This document shows, piece after piece, positions 1 to 9,015 of a DNA stretch of 34,118 bases. The first letter of the stretch is position 1; each line of letters starts with the position of its first letter. A program made the position numbers and the translations under genes. The notes below the pieces were generated by a model that searched no databases, was not told the DNA's origin, and was given only the letters and a program-made list of their open reading frames with translations. Source of the DNA: Flavobacteriales bacterium (GTDB lineage Bacteria > Bacteroidota > Bacteroidia > Flavobacteriales_D > Cryomorphaceae); the NCBI GenBank assembly GCA_007125175.1, contig SLDS01000238.1:1-34118 (forward strand), in the 5' to 3' direction.

Positions 1-37
1 AAACATTGGAAGATATCAATTCCTGATGCGTGATTAA
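1..37 (+). CDS. mreB: C-terminal end of a probable MreB (partial)
   Basis: Reading from base 2, eleven codons (ending in QFLMRD) run to a TAA at 35-37, and mreC starts 25 bp later. MreB, the actin-like rod-shape protein, is normally encoded directly before mreC in Bacteroidota, and a short hydrophobic/basic tail fits what I remember of its C-terminus. Only 11 residues are visible, so the assignment rests mainly on gene order. Confidence 0.45.
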   Translation, partial: NIGRYQFLMRD

Positions 38-62
38 CCCTTAAGCCACATAGCCACGCCCG

Positions 63-899
63 ATGCGGAATTTCATCCAAATTCTGGTTAAATACCACAT
101 TTTTCTTCTCTTCCTCGGGCTCCAAGTGCTGTGTTTTTGGCTGATCTTTCAGAACAACTCCTTTCACAGGGCGAGCTACCTCAATTCATCGAAAAGGGTG
201 GTGGCCACCATGCTGTATTGGAAAAATACGCTCACTCAATACATTGAGCTGCAGAGTATCAATGACCAGCTTGCCAGGGAAAATGAGGAGTTGAAAAACC
301 GACTCAACACCACCTTCATACCTGTTAATGAGCATTTCGTAATGATCAATGACACCCTCCGCGAGCGCAAATACCGCTACAAAACGGCGCGTGTGATCAA
401 TAGCTCGGTGAATAAGCAGCTGAACTTCCTGACCATCAACAAGGGCCGCAAGGATGGCATAGGGCCTGAGATGGCGGTGATGAATGCCAATGGATTGGTG
501 GGCGTGGTGAAGGATGTGTCCGAGCACTACAGTACGGTGATTCCCATTATCAACCTCAGCTTTATCGCAAGTGCTGAGCTGGAGAGGAGCGGCTATTTTG
601 GGCTCTTGAAGTGGGATGGACGCGATGCGCGCTATGCCAGCCTGAACGATGTGCCCGGCCATGCAGATGTGATGGTGGGCGATACAGTGGTAACGCGAGG
701 AGCCTCGGGGATATACCCATTGGGGGTGCCCATTGGTCGGGTGCATGAGGTAGAGCACAGGCCGGGCAGTAATTTTCATCAAATTCGTGTTGAGCTTTTT
801 AATGACTTTGGGCAATTGCGTCATGTATATGCCGTTGAAAACTTGCTGAGAGAGGAAAAGCTCCAATTGGAAAGTAAAGTGGATAGCGATGGCGCCTGA
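63..899 (+). CDS. mreC: Rod shape-determining protein MreC
   Basis: Periplasmic scaffold of the lateral-wall elongasome; it links cytoplasmic MreB filaments to PBP2 and RodA. The 278-residue product has one N-terminal membrane anchor (about residues 10-30), then a polar heptad-like coiled-coil stretch (about 62-95, with NDQLARENEEL) and a beta-rich C-terminal domain containing the family-typical glycine-rich pattern around GLVGVVKDV and TRGASGIYPLGVPIG. Length and architecture are normal for MreC. Its stop overlaps the mreD start by 11 bp, so the two are probably translationally coupled. The family assignment is secure because all four downstream genes belong to the same machine. Confidence 0.95.
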   Translation: MRNFIQILVKYHIFLLFLGLQVLCFWLIFQNNSFHRASYLNSSKRVVATMLYWKNTLTQYIELQSINDQLARENEELKNRLNTTFIPVNEHFVMINDTLRERKYRYKTARVINSSVNKQLNFLTINKGRKDGIGPEMAVMNANGLVGVVKDVSEHYSTVIPIINLSFIASAELERSGYFGLLKWDGRDARYASLNDVPGHADVMVGDTVVTRGASGIYPLGVPIGRVHEVEHRPGSNFHQIRVELFNDFGQLRHVYAVENLLREEKLQLESKVDSDGA

Positions 900-1416
900 T
901 ATCTTGAGAAATATTGGCAGGTTTATTCTGCTCATCCTCTTGCAGGGGTTGATTTTGAATGATGCCAGTCTCTTTCAGGGTATGGCCATTCCCTATCTAT
1001 ACATACTTTTTTTGCTGATGCTACCCTTTGAAACCCCGCGCTGGCTCGAACTGCTTCTTGGGCTCATCTGCGGCCTGAGTATCGATATGTTTACCAATAC
1101 AATGGGCATGCACGCCTCGGCATGTGTACTCCTCGCATACATACGCCCCCTGCTGCTCAAGGCTATCGCACCGCGCGATGGCTATGAATTTGGTCAGGGG
1201 CCCACGGTGCATTCCATGGGCGTGTTGTGGTATCTCAAGTATGCATCTGTTTTGGTACTCGCGCATCACAGCTGGCTGTTTTTCGTTGAGGTGTATTCCT
1301 TTTCCGGTTTTTTTGATACCCTTTTGAGGGTGATATTCAGCACGGTATTCACGCTCACGCTGGTATTGCTGAGCCAATACCTCAGTTTCCCCAAACGATC
1401 TGCACGCAGGGCATGA
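889..1416 (+). CDS. mreD: Rod shape-determining protein MreD
   Basis: Small integral inner-membrane protein of the elongasome, partner of MreC. The 175-residue product is strongly hydrophobic, with about five predicted membrane segments (for example residues 8-26, 33-45, 54-75 and 115-165) and few charged residues between them. MreD sequences are poorly conserved, so the call depends on size, membrane topology and position between mreC and mrdA. The start overlaps the end of mreC, and the stop shares an ATGA with the mrdA start, the usual compact arrangement. Confidence 0.9.
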   Translation: MAPDILRNIGRFILLILLQGLILNDASLFQGMAIPYLYILFLLMLPFETPRWLELLLGLICGLSIDMFTNTMGMHASACVLLAYIRPLLLKAIAPRDGYEFGQGPTVHSMGVLWYLKYASVLVLAHHSWLFFVEVYSFSGFFDTLLRVIFSTVFTLTLVLLSQYLSFPKRSARRA

Positions 1417-3215
1417 ATTTGAGCGAACGCCGGTTTACCATCATTGCCATTTTCATCACTGTATCTGTGATATTTTTGTTGCGCCTGATGTACATCCAGG
1501 TCTTTGATGATCAATGGAAGATATACGCAGCAAATGCCAGTGAGCGGGTCATCACGGAATATCCTTCGCGGGGCCTCATCTTCGACCGCAAGGGCGATGT
1601 GGTGGTTTCCAACACGGCCATCTACGATCTGATGGTGCTGCCGCGCGATGTGGACGAAATGGATACCCTGGCTTTTTGCGAATTGCTGGGCATCGACTTG
1701 CCCACTTTTCGCGAGAAGCTCCAAAAAGCCAAAGCCTATAGCCGCTACAAGCCCTCGATATTTGAGAAGCAGATACCCGCCGCCGACTATACGCGCATAG
1801 CCGAAAACTTGCACAGATTCAATGGCTTCTATGGGCAGCCTCGTACCCTGCGCTACTACCCGCGACCCACCTCAGCCCACAATTTGGGCTATGTGAGCGA
1901 GGTGACTCCGGCCATCATCGATAAGAATTCATACTACAAGCGGGGTGACTATATCGGCGCCAGCGGTGTGGAGGCCATCTATGAGGAGAGCCTTCGCGGC
2001 AAACGCGGAAAGCGCTATGTGCTTGTAGATGTCCACAACAACGAGAAAGGCCCATTTGCCGAAGGGCGCTTTGACACCCTGGCCGAGGCGGGTAAAAACC
2101 TCACCAGCTCCATAGACCTCGACTTGCAACTATACGGAGAGCAGCTGTTGCAGAACAAGCGTGGCAGCATCGTAGCCATTGAACCTGCAACCGGCGAAAT
2201 ACTTTGCATAGTCACCAATCCCGCATATGATCCCAATCTGCTCGTAGGGCGCGTGCGGGGAAGCAACTACCGCATGTTGAGCACTGACACGCTTAAGCCA
2301 CTTTTCAATCGGGCACTTATGGCCAAGTACCCGCCGGGATCTACCTTCAAGCTGGTGCAAGGGCTCATCGGGCTCCAGGAGGGCGTTATCGAGCCTTCCT
2401 CTCGCTTTTCGTGTCCGGGAGGCTACTACTTCGGCGGTCGGTTGCGTCCGCGCTGCCATGCCCACTCCTCGCCGGCCGATCTGGCTTACTCCATACAGAC
2501 CAGTTGCAATGCCTACTATTGCCATGTGTTTCGCCGGGTGCTTGAGAAGTATCCCAGCAGCGAAGAGGGATACAATAAATGGCGCAGCTACATCTCGGCT
2601 TTCGGACTTGGAGAGCGGCTCATGGTAGACCTTACCAGTGAGGTGAGTGGTTTTGTGCCCGAGTCGACTTATTACGATCGCTACTACGGCAGTCAACGCT
2701 GGAATGCCCATACCATTATTTCTCTCGCCATAGGGCAGGGGGAGCTGGGTGTCACTCCTGTGCAAATGGCCAATATTGCCGCCACCATAGCCAATAGGGG
2801 TTGGTACTATGTGCCTCACTACATCAAGGCGATTGATGGACAGCCTATCACCGATAGCACTTATACCCAGAAACGCTATACGGGTATAGATGCAATGCAC
2901 TTTGAGGAAATAGTGGACGGCATGTATCGGGTGATTGAAGCCGGAACAGGGCGCGGTGTGCGCTTTAGTCCGGATATTGAAGTCTGTGGAAAAACAGGAA
3001 CGGCCGAGAATCCCCATGGAAAGGATCACTCCATTTTCATGGCTTTTGCCCCCAAAGACAATCCGCGCATCGCGATCGCCGTTTATGTAGAGAATGTGGG
3101 CTTTGGTTCTACATGGGCCGCCCCCATTACCAGCTTGATGATGGAGAAATACCTCACCGATACCATAACCCGACCCCATGTGGAAGCCCGCATGGTGAAT
3201 GCCAACTTGCTGTGA
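1413..3215 (+). CDS. mrdA: Penicillin-binding protein 2 (peptidoglycan D,D-transpeptidase)
   Basis: Class B penicillin-binding protein that cross-links peptidoglycan during side-wall elongation; works with the RodA glycosyltransferase. A short cytoplasmic tail and one membrane anchor (about residues 8-29) precede the pedestal domain (about 45-230) and the transpeptidase domain (about 240-585). All three catalytic motifs are visible: STFK with nucleophile S310, SCN at 364-366, and KTG at 527-529. At 600 residues it is a normal length. It begins in a 4-bp overlap with mreD and ends in a GTGA overlap with rodA. No defect is visible. Confidence 0.96.
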   Translation: MNLSERRFTIIAIFITVSVIFLLRLMYIQVFDDQWKIYAANASERVITEYPSRGLIFDRKGDVVVSNTAIYDLMVLPRDVDEMDTLAFCELLGIDLPTFREKLQKAKAYSRYKPSIFEKQIPAADYTRIAENLHRFNGFYGQPRTLRYYPRPTSAHNLGYVSEVTPAIIDKNSYYKRGDYIGASGVEAIYEESLRGKRGKRYVLVDVHNNEKGPFAEGRFDTLAEAGKNLTSSIDLDLQLYGEQLLQNKRGSIVAIEPATGEILCIVTNPAYDPNLLVGRVRGSNYRMLSTDTLKPLFNRALMAKYPPGSTFKLVQGLIGLQEGVIEPSSRFSCPGGYYFGGRLRPRCHAHSSPADLAYSIQTSCNAYYCHVFRRVLEKYPSSEEGYNKWRSYISAFGLGERLMVDLTSEVSGFVPESTYYDRYYGSQRWNAHTIISLAIGQGELGVTPVQMANIAATIANRGWYYVPHYIKAIDGQPITDSTYTQKRYTGIDAMHFEEIVDGMYRVIEAGTGRGVRFSPDIEVCGKTGTAENPHGKDHSIFMAFAPKDNPRIAIAVYVENVGFGSTWAAPITSLMMEKYLTDTITRPHVEARMVNANLL

Positions 3216-4537
3216 GAAGCCGTAGAAGCCTTTTGGGAAATATTGACTGGTTTACCGTAGTGGTCTTCGTATTGCTGATGATTATGGGCTGGCTCAATAT
3301 CTATTCAGCCAGTTACAATGAGGCTGCACCTTCCATTTTTGACGCGAGTCAGGAATACGGTAAGCAGTTCATCTGGATGCTTGGTGCCGTGGTGATAGCG
3401 TCCATTATCTTGATGCTCGACGGCGATTTTATCAAGCGGATATCTCCCATTTTTTACGGAATTACCTGTGTGCTTTTGGTGCTCGTGCTCATTTTTGGTC
3501 GGGAGATCAACGGAGCCAAGGCCTGGTTTGGCTTTGGTAGCTTCGGTATTCAGCCCAGCGAGTTTAGTAAGGTGGGCATCAGCTTATTGCTCGCTCATTA
3601 TTTGAGCTCCAGTGAGGCGCAATTCTCAAGTATGCGCAGCAAGCTCATCTCGGCGGCGATCATCTTGTTTCCCGCCATGCTCATCATGTTGCAGCCCGAT
3701 ACCGGAACAGTACTGGTATTTGCGGCCTTTATTTTGGTCTTGTACAGAGAGGGCCTTTCGGGCAATATTCTGCTGCTCGGCCTGCTTGCTGCCATCCTCT
3801 CTGTGCTCTCGCTCTTGCTAAAATCTACTGAGGTGGGGATTCCCTTCAGCGATTATGCAGTGCCGGGCCACTACGTGCTCATGTTTATCATCGCATTGAT
3901 CACGGTTGTGGCTTTTTTCGCTATTGGCAAAATGGTACTCCCACGTTTCAGGAAGCGCAATTACGCCCTGCTTCTTGCCACAGCAATCGGAAGCCTTTTG
4001 TTCATTGCTACGCTCGATCAGCTCTTTGAGAATGTATTGGAACCACACCAAAAGATTCGGATCAATATACTGCTGGGATTGGAGGAGGATCCCCTCGGTG
4101 CCGGTTACAATGTGAAGCAATCGCAGACAGCCATTGGTTCCGGCGGATTTTCCGGAAAGGGATATCTCGAAGGCACCCTCACCAAGTTCAAATATGTGCC
4201 CATGCAGAGCACTGACTTCATTTTTTGTACCATCGGTGAGGAATGGGGCTTTATTGGCTCGGCCTCGGTGATTCTCATCTTTCTGGTCTTGATGATCCGG
4301 CTGGTGATCATCGCCGAGCGGCAGCGCTCGAAGTTCACGCGGATCTATGGCTACGCTGTGGCCTGCATCTTCTTCATGCACTTGCTCATCAATATTGGTA
4401 TGGCCATTGGGCTCGCGCCTGTGATTGGTATTCCACTGCCCTTTTTCAGCTATGGGGGATCTTCCCTATGGGGCTTTACCATGTTGCTGTTTATCCTGAT
4501 CAAGCTCGATACGGAGCGACTCGTAGTGCTCAGATAA
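3212..4537 (+). CDS. rodA: Rod shape-determining protein RodA (SEDS glycosyltransferase)
   Basis: SEDS-family lipid II polymerase that makes glycan strands with PBP2. The reading frame is open upstream to 3113, but that extension lies inside mrdA and is hydrophilic and unlike RodA. I chose the GTG at 3212, which overlaps the mrdA stop (GTGA) and leaves a 441-residue protein that begins just before the first membrane helix (NIDWFTVVVFVLL). About ten membrane helices follow. SEDS signatures are present: GFGSFGIQPSEFSK in the first half, and PLPFFSYGGSS near the C-terminus. This is the last visible gene of the mre/mrd operon, and the next gene is convergent. Confidence 0.95.
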   Translation: MRSRRSLLGNIDWFTVVVFVLLMIMGWLNIYSASYNEAAPSIFDASQEYGKQFIWMLGAVVIASIILMLDGDFIKRISPIFYGITCVLLVLVLIFGREINGAKAWFGFGSFGIQPSEFSKVGISLLLAHYLSSSEAQFSSMRSKLISAAIILFPAMLIMLQPDTGTVLVFAAFILVLYREGLSGNILLLGLLAAILSVLSLLLKSTEVGIPFSDYAVPGHYVLMFIIALITVVAFFAIGKMVLPRFRKRNYALLLATAIGSLLFIATLDQLFENVLEPHQKIRINILLGLEEDPLGAGYNVKQSQTAIGSGGFSGKGYLEGTLTKFKYVPMQSTDFIFCTIGEEWGFIGSASVILIFLVLMIRLVIIAERQRSKFTRIYGYAVACIFFMHLLINIGMAIGLAPVIGIPLPFFSYGGSSLWGFTMLLFILIKLDTERLVVLR

Positions 4538-4647
4538 TTCAGGTTGCAAAAGCCTTAATCACTCTGTGGGCTCCCGCAAGGAAGCGCTTGCACTCAATTT
4601 TGCGGAAGCAGGGACTCTCGAATGAGCGCTATCATCGTGGCCTGCAA

Positions 4648-5682
4648 TCAGGCGATCTCCCAGGTATTGGTGCCTTTAAGGAGCTTATCCAGGTCACCTT
4701 GCCCCTTGCGTTGCACGCTCACCTGTATCTGCTCCTGGAGCAAGTCTTCATAGCAAGGCCTATCCTCTTGGTAGAACACACCGAAGGGGCGGGGCAGGCT
4801 TTCGCGATCGGGCATGGGAGTGTCGAAGCAACGCATAAGCACTCCTGACTTGAAACGATCATACTTGTCGTGTACCCAGAGATCTTCGAGGCTGTTGTCG
4901 CCAGAGCTCAAGTCGACCACCACGGGCTGGGCGCCGTCGAGTTTGAGCCCTTTGTTGCCGTCTTTTCCATACACACAGGGCTTGCCATGCTCCAGAAAAA
5001 TGGTGTTGTCGGCTTTGCTTTGCTTATCTGTAAAAGGGGAAAATGCACCATCATTGAATACATTGCAATTCTGGTAGATCTCCAAGAGCGAGGTGCCTTT
5101 GTGTCGGCTGGCTTCGAGCAGGATTTCGCGCAGGTGCACGGGATCCCTGTCCATGGCTCGGGCGATGAAGGTGCTATCGGCTCCGGCTGCCAGGGCCAGT
5201 GGGTTGAAAGGATGATCCACTGAGCCCATCGGGGTGCTTTTCGTCACCTTACCTTCGGGCGAGGTCGGGGAGTATTGGCCCTTGGTGAGGCCGTATATTT
5301 CATTGTTGAAGAGCAGCACGTTCATGTCGAAATTGCGCCTCAGCAGGTGAATGAGGTGATTGCCCCCTATCGAGAGGGCGTCCCCATCGCCGGTAATCAC
5401 CCATACGCTCAAATTGGGGTTGGCTACCTTGAGGCCACTCGCAATGGAGGGGGCGCGGCCGTGGATGCTGTGCATGCCAAAGGTGTTGAGGTAGTATGGA
5501 AAGCGCGAGGAGCAACCAATGCCCGAAATGAAAACGATTTCTTCCCGCTTTAAGCCGAGCTCTGGCAGGATGGTTTGTACTTGCTTCAGGATGGAGTAAT
5601 CCCCACATCCGGGGCACCACCTTACATCCTGATCACTGGAAAAATCCTTGGCTGTGAGTTTGTTTTCAGTATTTGTGCTCAT
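4648..5682 (-). CDS. korB: 2-oxoacid:ferredoxin oxidoreductase, beta subunit (KorB-like)
   Basis: ThDP-binding subunit of a ferredoxin-dependent oxidoreductase that oxidatively decarboxylates a 2-oxoacid (2-oxoglutarate is the likely substrate) to the CoA thioester and reduced ferredoxin. Visible features are the N-terminal CPGCGDY cluster-ligand motif, GIGCSSRFPYY, the GDGDAL Mg/ThDP motif and the downstream NNEIYGLTKGQ. At 344 residues it has the usual length. Its ATG overlaps the korA stop by 4 bp (ATGA), so the two subunits are made together. The family does not reveal the substrate with certainty; pyruvate or another 2-oxoacid is possible. Confidence 0.93.
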   Translation of the reverse strand: MSTNTENKLTAKDFSSDQDVRWCPGCGDYSILKQVQTILPELGLKREEIVFISGIGCSSRFPYYLNTFGMHSIHGRAPSIASGLKVANPNLSVWVITGDGDALSIGGNHLIHLLRRNFDMNVLLFNNEIYGLTKGQYSPTSPEGKVTKSTPMGSVDHPFNPLALAAGADSTFIARAMDRDPVHLREILLEASRHKGTSLLEIYQNCNVFNDGAFSPFTDKQSKADNTIFLEHGKPCVYGKDGNKGLKLDGAQPVVVDLSSGDNSLEDLWVHDKYDRFKSGVLMRCFDTPMPDRESLPRPFGVFYQEDRPCYEDLLQEQIQVSVQRKGQGDLDKLLKGTNTWEIA

Positions 5683-7547
5683 GATTGCAATGCTTTGAGT
5701 GCCGATTCCTTGATCTCTGTAGCTGTGAAGGGCAGGCCTTTTACCTTCGTGAGGGGCTTGGCATCGACCAGAAATTCGCTTCGTACCATTTTGACCAGTT
5801 GACCTTTGTTGAGTTCCGGAACCATGATTTTACCGAAGGAGCGGAGCAGCTGCCCCGTGTTTTTCGGAAAGGGATTCAGGTAGCGGAGGTGGATATGGGC
5901 TACATCCTGCCCCTCGGCTCTGAGCTCCCGCACAGCCGTTTTGATGGCGCCGTAGGTGGAGCCCCAGCTCAAAATGCACAGTGCTGCACTGGATTCGCCT
6001 TGATCGACCTCTTGGGCAGGGATGAAATCGGCGATGCGCGCAACCTTATCGGCCCTGAGGTCGACCATTTTTTGGTGGTTTTCGGGGTCGTAGGAAATGT
6101 TGCCGCTTCCATCCTCTTTTTCCAAACCGCCTATGCGGTGCTCCATGCCTTCGGTGCCCGGCAATACCCACTCTCTCACGCCGCGTTCGTCGCGGGTATA
6201 AGGCTGCCAGTCATCTTTAGGGTTCTGCTTTCGGATGGGTGCCTTGATGGTGCCGAGGTCAGTGGATTTGGGAAAGCGCCATGGCTCTGCACCATTGGCC
6301 AGGTAGCCGTCGCTGAGCAGGAACACCGGAGTCATGTGCTCAACTGCGATGCGCACGGCTTCGAAGGCCATCGAGAAACAATCTCTTGGCGAGGAAGGTG
6401 CGATTACAGGGATAGGGGCTTCTCCATTCCGTCCGTACACCGCTTGCAATAAGTCGGCTTGCTCGGTTTTGGTAGGCAGGCCTGTAGAGGGGCCACCACG
6501 CTGTACATTGATGATTACCAGTGGCAATTCGAGCATGCAAGCGAGTCCCAGTGCTTCGCCCTTTAGGGCTATTCCCGGTCCGCTGGAGGCTGTTATGCCC
6601 ACATTTCCCGCAAAGGAAGCTCCAATGGCAGAGGTGATGGCGGCAATCTCATCCTCGGCTTGGAAGGAGCGCACATTAAAATTTTTATGCCGCGCGAGTT
6701 CGTGAAGTATGTCGCTGGCCGGGGTGATGGGGTAGGAGCCATAGAAGAGGCTCAATCCCGCTTTTTGGCAAGCGGCGATGAGGCCAATTGCGATGGCCTG
6801 ATTGCCCATGATATTGCGGTATACACCACTGGGCAGTGGAGCCGGCTTCACCTCGTAGCGGGTGGTAAATGTCTCGCTGGTGTCGCCGTAGTGATAGCCT
6901 GCTTTGAGCACGGCTATATTGGCTTCGATAAGTTCGGGGTGGCCGGCAAATTTCTCTTGTATGAAGCGCTCCGTGGGCTCCATTTTCCGGTTGTACATCC
7001 AATAGAGGAAACCCAGCACAAACATGTTTTTGCTGCGGTCTTTCTCTTTGGTACCCAGTGATGTCTCTTTTAGGGCCTCACGGGTGAGTTTGGTGATGTC
7101 GATTTCTATCACGCGGTACTTGCCGAGACTTCCATCGCTCAATGGATTGTTGCCGTCTATGTATCCGGCGAGGCTCAGATTTCGCTTGTCGAAGCCCGCG
7201 CTATTGGCAATGATGGTGCGGCCCAGCTTGAGGTTGTGAAGATTGGCTTTGAGGGCGGCGGCATTCATCACCACCAGCACATCGCAAAGATCGCCCGGAG
7301 TGAAGAGCTCAACACTCCCAAAATTGAGCTGAAAGCCCGAGACGCCCGCGATGGTGCCCTGTGGGGCCCGGATTTCGGCGGGAAAATTGGGAAAGGTGCT
7401 TATGTCATTGCCAAAAAGGGCACTGGTATTTGAAAATTGACTGCCGGTAAGCTGTATACCATCACCGGAATCGCCCGCGAATAGGATGGTTACATCCTTG
7501 CGTTCTTCCTTAGCTTGGAGGGCGGTTTTGCTGTTTGTAGGTTCCAC
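5679..7547 (-). CDS. korA: 2-oxoacid:ferredoxin oxidoreductase, fused gamma-alpha subunit (KorA-like)
   Basis: Partner of the beta subunit in the ferredoxin-dependent 2-oxoacid oxidoreductase. Residues about 18-190 form the gamma domain (FAGDSGDGIQLTG, then FPAEIRAPQGT), and residues about 240-620 form the alpha domain, with YPITPAS at 272-278 and GGPSTGLPTK at 351-360, both typical of the substrate/CoA-side subunit. The fused layout (622 residues) is usual for the KorA type in aerobic Bacteroidota and favours 2-oxoglutarate over pyruvate. The start codon is GTG (complement of 7545-7547); no ATG is available before the conserved region. It lies 90 bp downstream of the NifU-like gene. Confidence 0.93.
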   Translation of the reverse strand: MEPTNSKTALQAKEERKDVTILFAGDSGDGIQLTGSQFSNTSALFGNDISTFPNFPAEIRAPQGTIAGVSGFQLNFGSVELFTPGDLCDVLVVMNAAALKANLHNLKLGRTIIANSAGFDKRNLSLAGYIDGNNPLSDGSLGKYRVIEIDITKLTREALKETSLGTKEKDRSKNMFVLGFLYWMYNRKMEPTERFIQEKFAGHPELIEANIAVLKAGYHYGDTSETFTTRYEVKPAPLPSGVYRNIMGNQAIAIGLIAACQKAGLSLFYGSYPITPASDILHELARHKNFNVRSFQAEDEIAAITSAIGASFAGNVGITASSGPGIALKGEALGLACMLELPLVIINVQRGGPSTGLPTKTEQADLLQAVYGRNGEAPIPVIAPSSPRDCFSMAFEAVRIAVEHMTPVFLLSDGYLANGAEPWRFPKSTDLGTIKAPIRKQNPKDDWQPYTRDERGVREWVLPGTEGMEHRIGGLEKEDGSGNISYDPENHQKMVDLRADKVARIADFIPAQEVDQGESSAALCILSWGSTYGAIKTAVRELRAEGQDVAHIHLRYLNPFPKNTGQLLRSFGKIMVPELNKGQLVKMVRSEFLVDAKPLTKVKGLPFTATEIKESALKALQS

Positions 7548-7637
7548 GATATGAGTAGAAATAGGATCTTACAATGATCAATGAAAAATGCGGAGAATTG
7601 TTTTGGCGAAAGCGAAAAGAAATTCCAATCTATGGCC

Positions 7638-7886
7638 CTAAGCAGGCTTAAGCCCATTGATGGCCTCGACTTTCTTGATTTCGGGAGCCACCTTGCGGAT
7701 GCTTTCTTCCACCCCGGCTTTGAGGGTCATGTAGCTCATAGAGCAATCCTTGCAGGCTCCATGCAGCTCCACACGCGCTACCATTGTATCGGTCACCTCC
7801 ACGAGGGTGATATCCCCCCTGTCGGCTTCCAGGAATGGCCTGAGCTGGGCCAGTGCGTCTTCGATTCGATCTTTTAGGCTTTTCAT
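7638..7886 (-). CDS. NifU C-terminal-domain Fe-S scaffold protein
   Basis: Small (82-residue) single-domain protein of the Nfu/NifU C-terminal family, which carries a bridging Fe-S cluster and passes it to target enzymes. The ligand pair is C45 and C48 in HGACKDCSMS, at the expected place after the first helix and strands. It lies 16 bp downstream of mrp and upstream of the Fe-S enzyme korAB, a context that supports a role in cluster delivery. The CxxC interior (KD) is less usual than the SGC type, but both cysteines are intact. Confidence 0.9.
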   Translation of the reverse strand: MKSLKDRIEDALAQLRPFLEADRGDITLVEVTDTMVARVELHGACKDCSMSYMTLKAGVEESIRKVAPEIKKVEAINGLKPA

Positions 7887-7902
7887 TTTGCTTGTGTGCC
7901 TC

Positions 7903-8997
7903 TCAAATAGGTTTTTCAGGAACTTTCGGTCCCTTTTCTAAAACCTGTTCAAAATTACGAATTATTTCCTGAAAGGCTTGAGACGAAAGGCTTTCTTCCT
8001 GCAGCACAGCGGGCCGACCTACATCGCCTGATTCGCAAATGGAACCGATGATGGGCAGCTCTCCCAAAAAGGGGATGCCGATATCCTCAGCCAGCATGCG
8101 GGCGCCTTGCTTGCCGAATATGAAGTATTTCCGATCGGGAAGTTCTGCCGGAGTGAAGTAGGCCATGTTTTCGATAAGTCCCAATACGGGGACATTGATT
8201 TGCTCCAAGCGAAACATGTCCACCGCCTTGCGGGCATCTGCAAGAGCGATTTGCTGCGGCGTGCTTACCACTACCGCTCCCGTGAGGGGAATGTTTTGTA
8301 CCAGGCTTAGGTGAATATCGCCGGTGCCCGGTGGCAAATCGATGATGAGGTAATCGAGACTGCCCCAGTATACATCGCTAAACATCTGATTGAGGGCTTT
8401 GCTGGCCATGGGCCCCCTCCACACGATGGCCTGTGAATTATCGGCGAAAAAACCGATGGAGAGCACCTTAACCCCATAGCTGTTCAGCGGCTCGATATAG
8501 CGTTTTCCATCTACCTCTACCGTTTGGGGTTTCTCGCCCACCAAATTGAACATCAGTGGCATGCTGGGCCCATAAATATCGGCATCCACCAGCCCTACGC
8601 GATGTCCCTGCTGTGCCAATCCCGCTGCCAGATTGGCCGATACGGTCGATTTGCCCACCCCGCCTTTGCCGGAGGCTACCGCTATGATGTGCTGCACCCC
8701 GGGCAGTATCTTGCGCAAATCGGGTGTTTGATCCTTGCTCGCCATGAGCTTCACGTCGATCTCTATGCTCTTGAGCGCCTCGCCAAAGTTGCGCTCCAAA
8801 GCGAAGCGACAAGCTCCTTCCAATCGCTTTCTGGCATGCATGGCCGGGTTGAGTACCATCAGTGTGAAGCGGAGGCCCTCCTCGCTGAGCGCTATGTCGC
8901 GCACCAGGTCGAGCTCAATGATATCTTTCTTTAGGTCGGGCTCCATGACCTTGCTGAGGGCTTGTCGTATATTTCTTTCGTGGAGTTCCATACTCAT
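7903..8997 (-). CDS. mrp: Mrp/ApbC-family iron-sulfur cluster carrier ATPase
   Basis: P-loop NTPase that binds and transfers Fe-S clusters. Residues 1-85 form a MIP18/DUF59-like domain, followed by the deviant Walker A GKGGVGKST at about 110-118, the switch-like DADIYGPSMP and LPPGTGD. The C-terminal CxxC that holds the bridging cluster in enterobacterial ApbC is not visible: the equivalent stretch reads ENMAYFTPAELPD and has no cysteine pair. I believe this is common in Bacteroidota Mrp proteins, so it is probably not a local defect. The gene sits between the alkyltransferase-like gene (18 bp upstream) and the NifU-like gene. Confidence 0.93.
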   Translation of the reverse strand: MSMELHERNIRQALSKVMEPDLKKDIIELDLVRDIALSEEGLRFTLMVLNPAMHARKRLEGACRFALERNFGEALKSIEIDVKLMASKDQTPDLRKILPGVQHIIAVASGKGGVGKSTVSANLAAGLAQQGHRVGLVDADIYGPSMPLMFNLVGEKPQTVEVDGKRYIEPLNSYGVKVLSIGFFADNSQAIVWRGPMASKALNQMFSDVYWGSLDYLIIDLPPGTGDIHLSLVQNIPLTGAVVVSTPQQIALADARKAVDMFRLEQINVPVLGLIENMAYFTPAELPDRKYFIFGKQGARMLAEDIGIPFLGELPIIGSICESGDVGRPAVLQEESLSSQAFQEIIRNFEQVLEKGPKVPEKPI

Positions 8998-9015
8998 TGT
9001 GATTGTCTTTGCTTG

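Noticed and set aside
2130-3179. 349-codon frame antisense to the PBP2 gene
   Set aside because: Composition (His/Gly/Arg rich) and full overlap with a secure gene show it is a shadow of codon bias.
4574-4605. CCGCAA/TTGCGG inverted repeat between rodA and korB as a terminator
   Set aside because: Six-base arms with a 20-base loop and no T-run; too weak to call.
4243-4848. 201-codon plus-strand frame spanning the rodA end and korB end
   Set aside because: Overlaps two secure genes on different frames and strands; no family resemblance.
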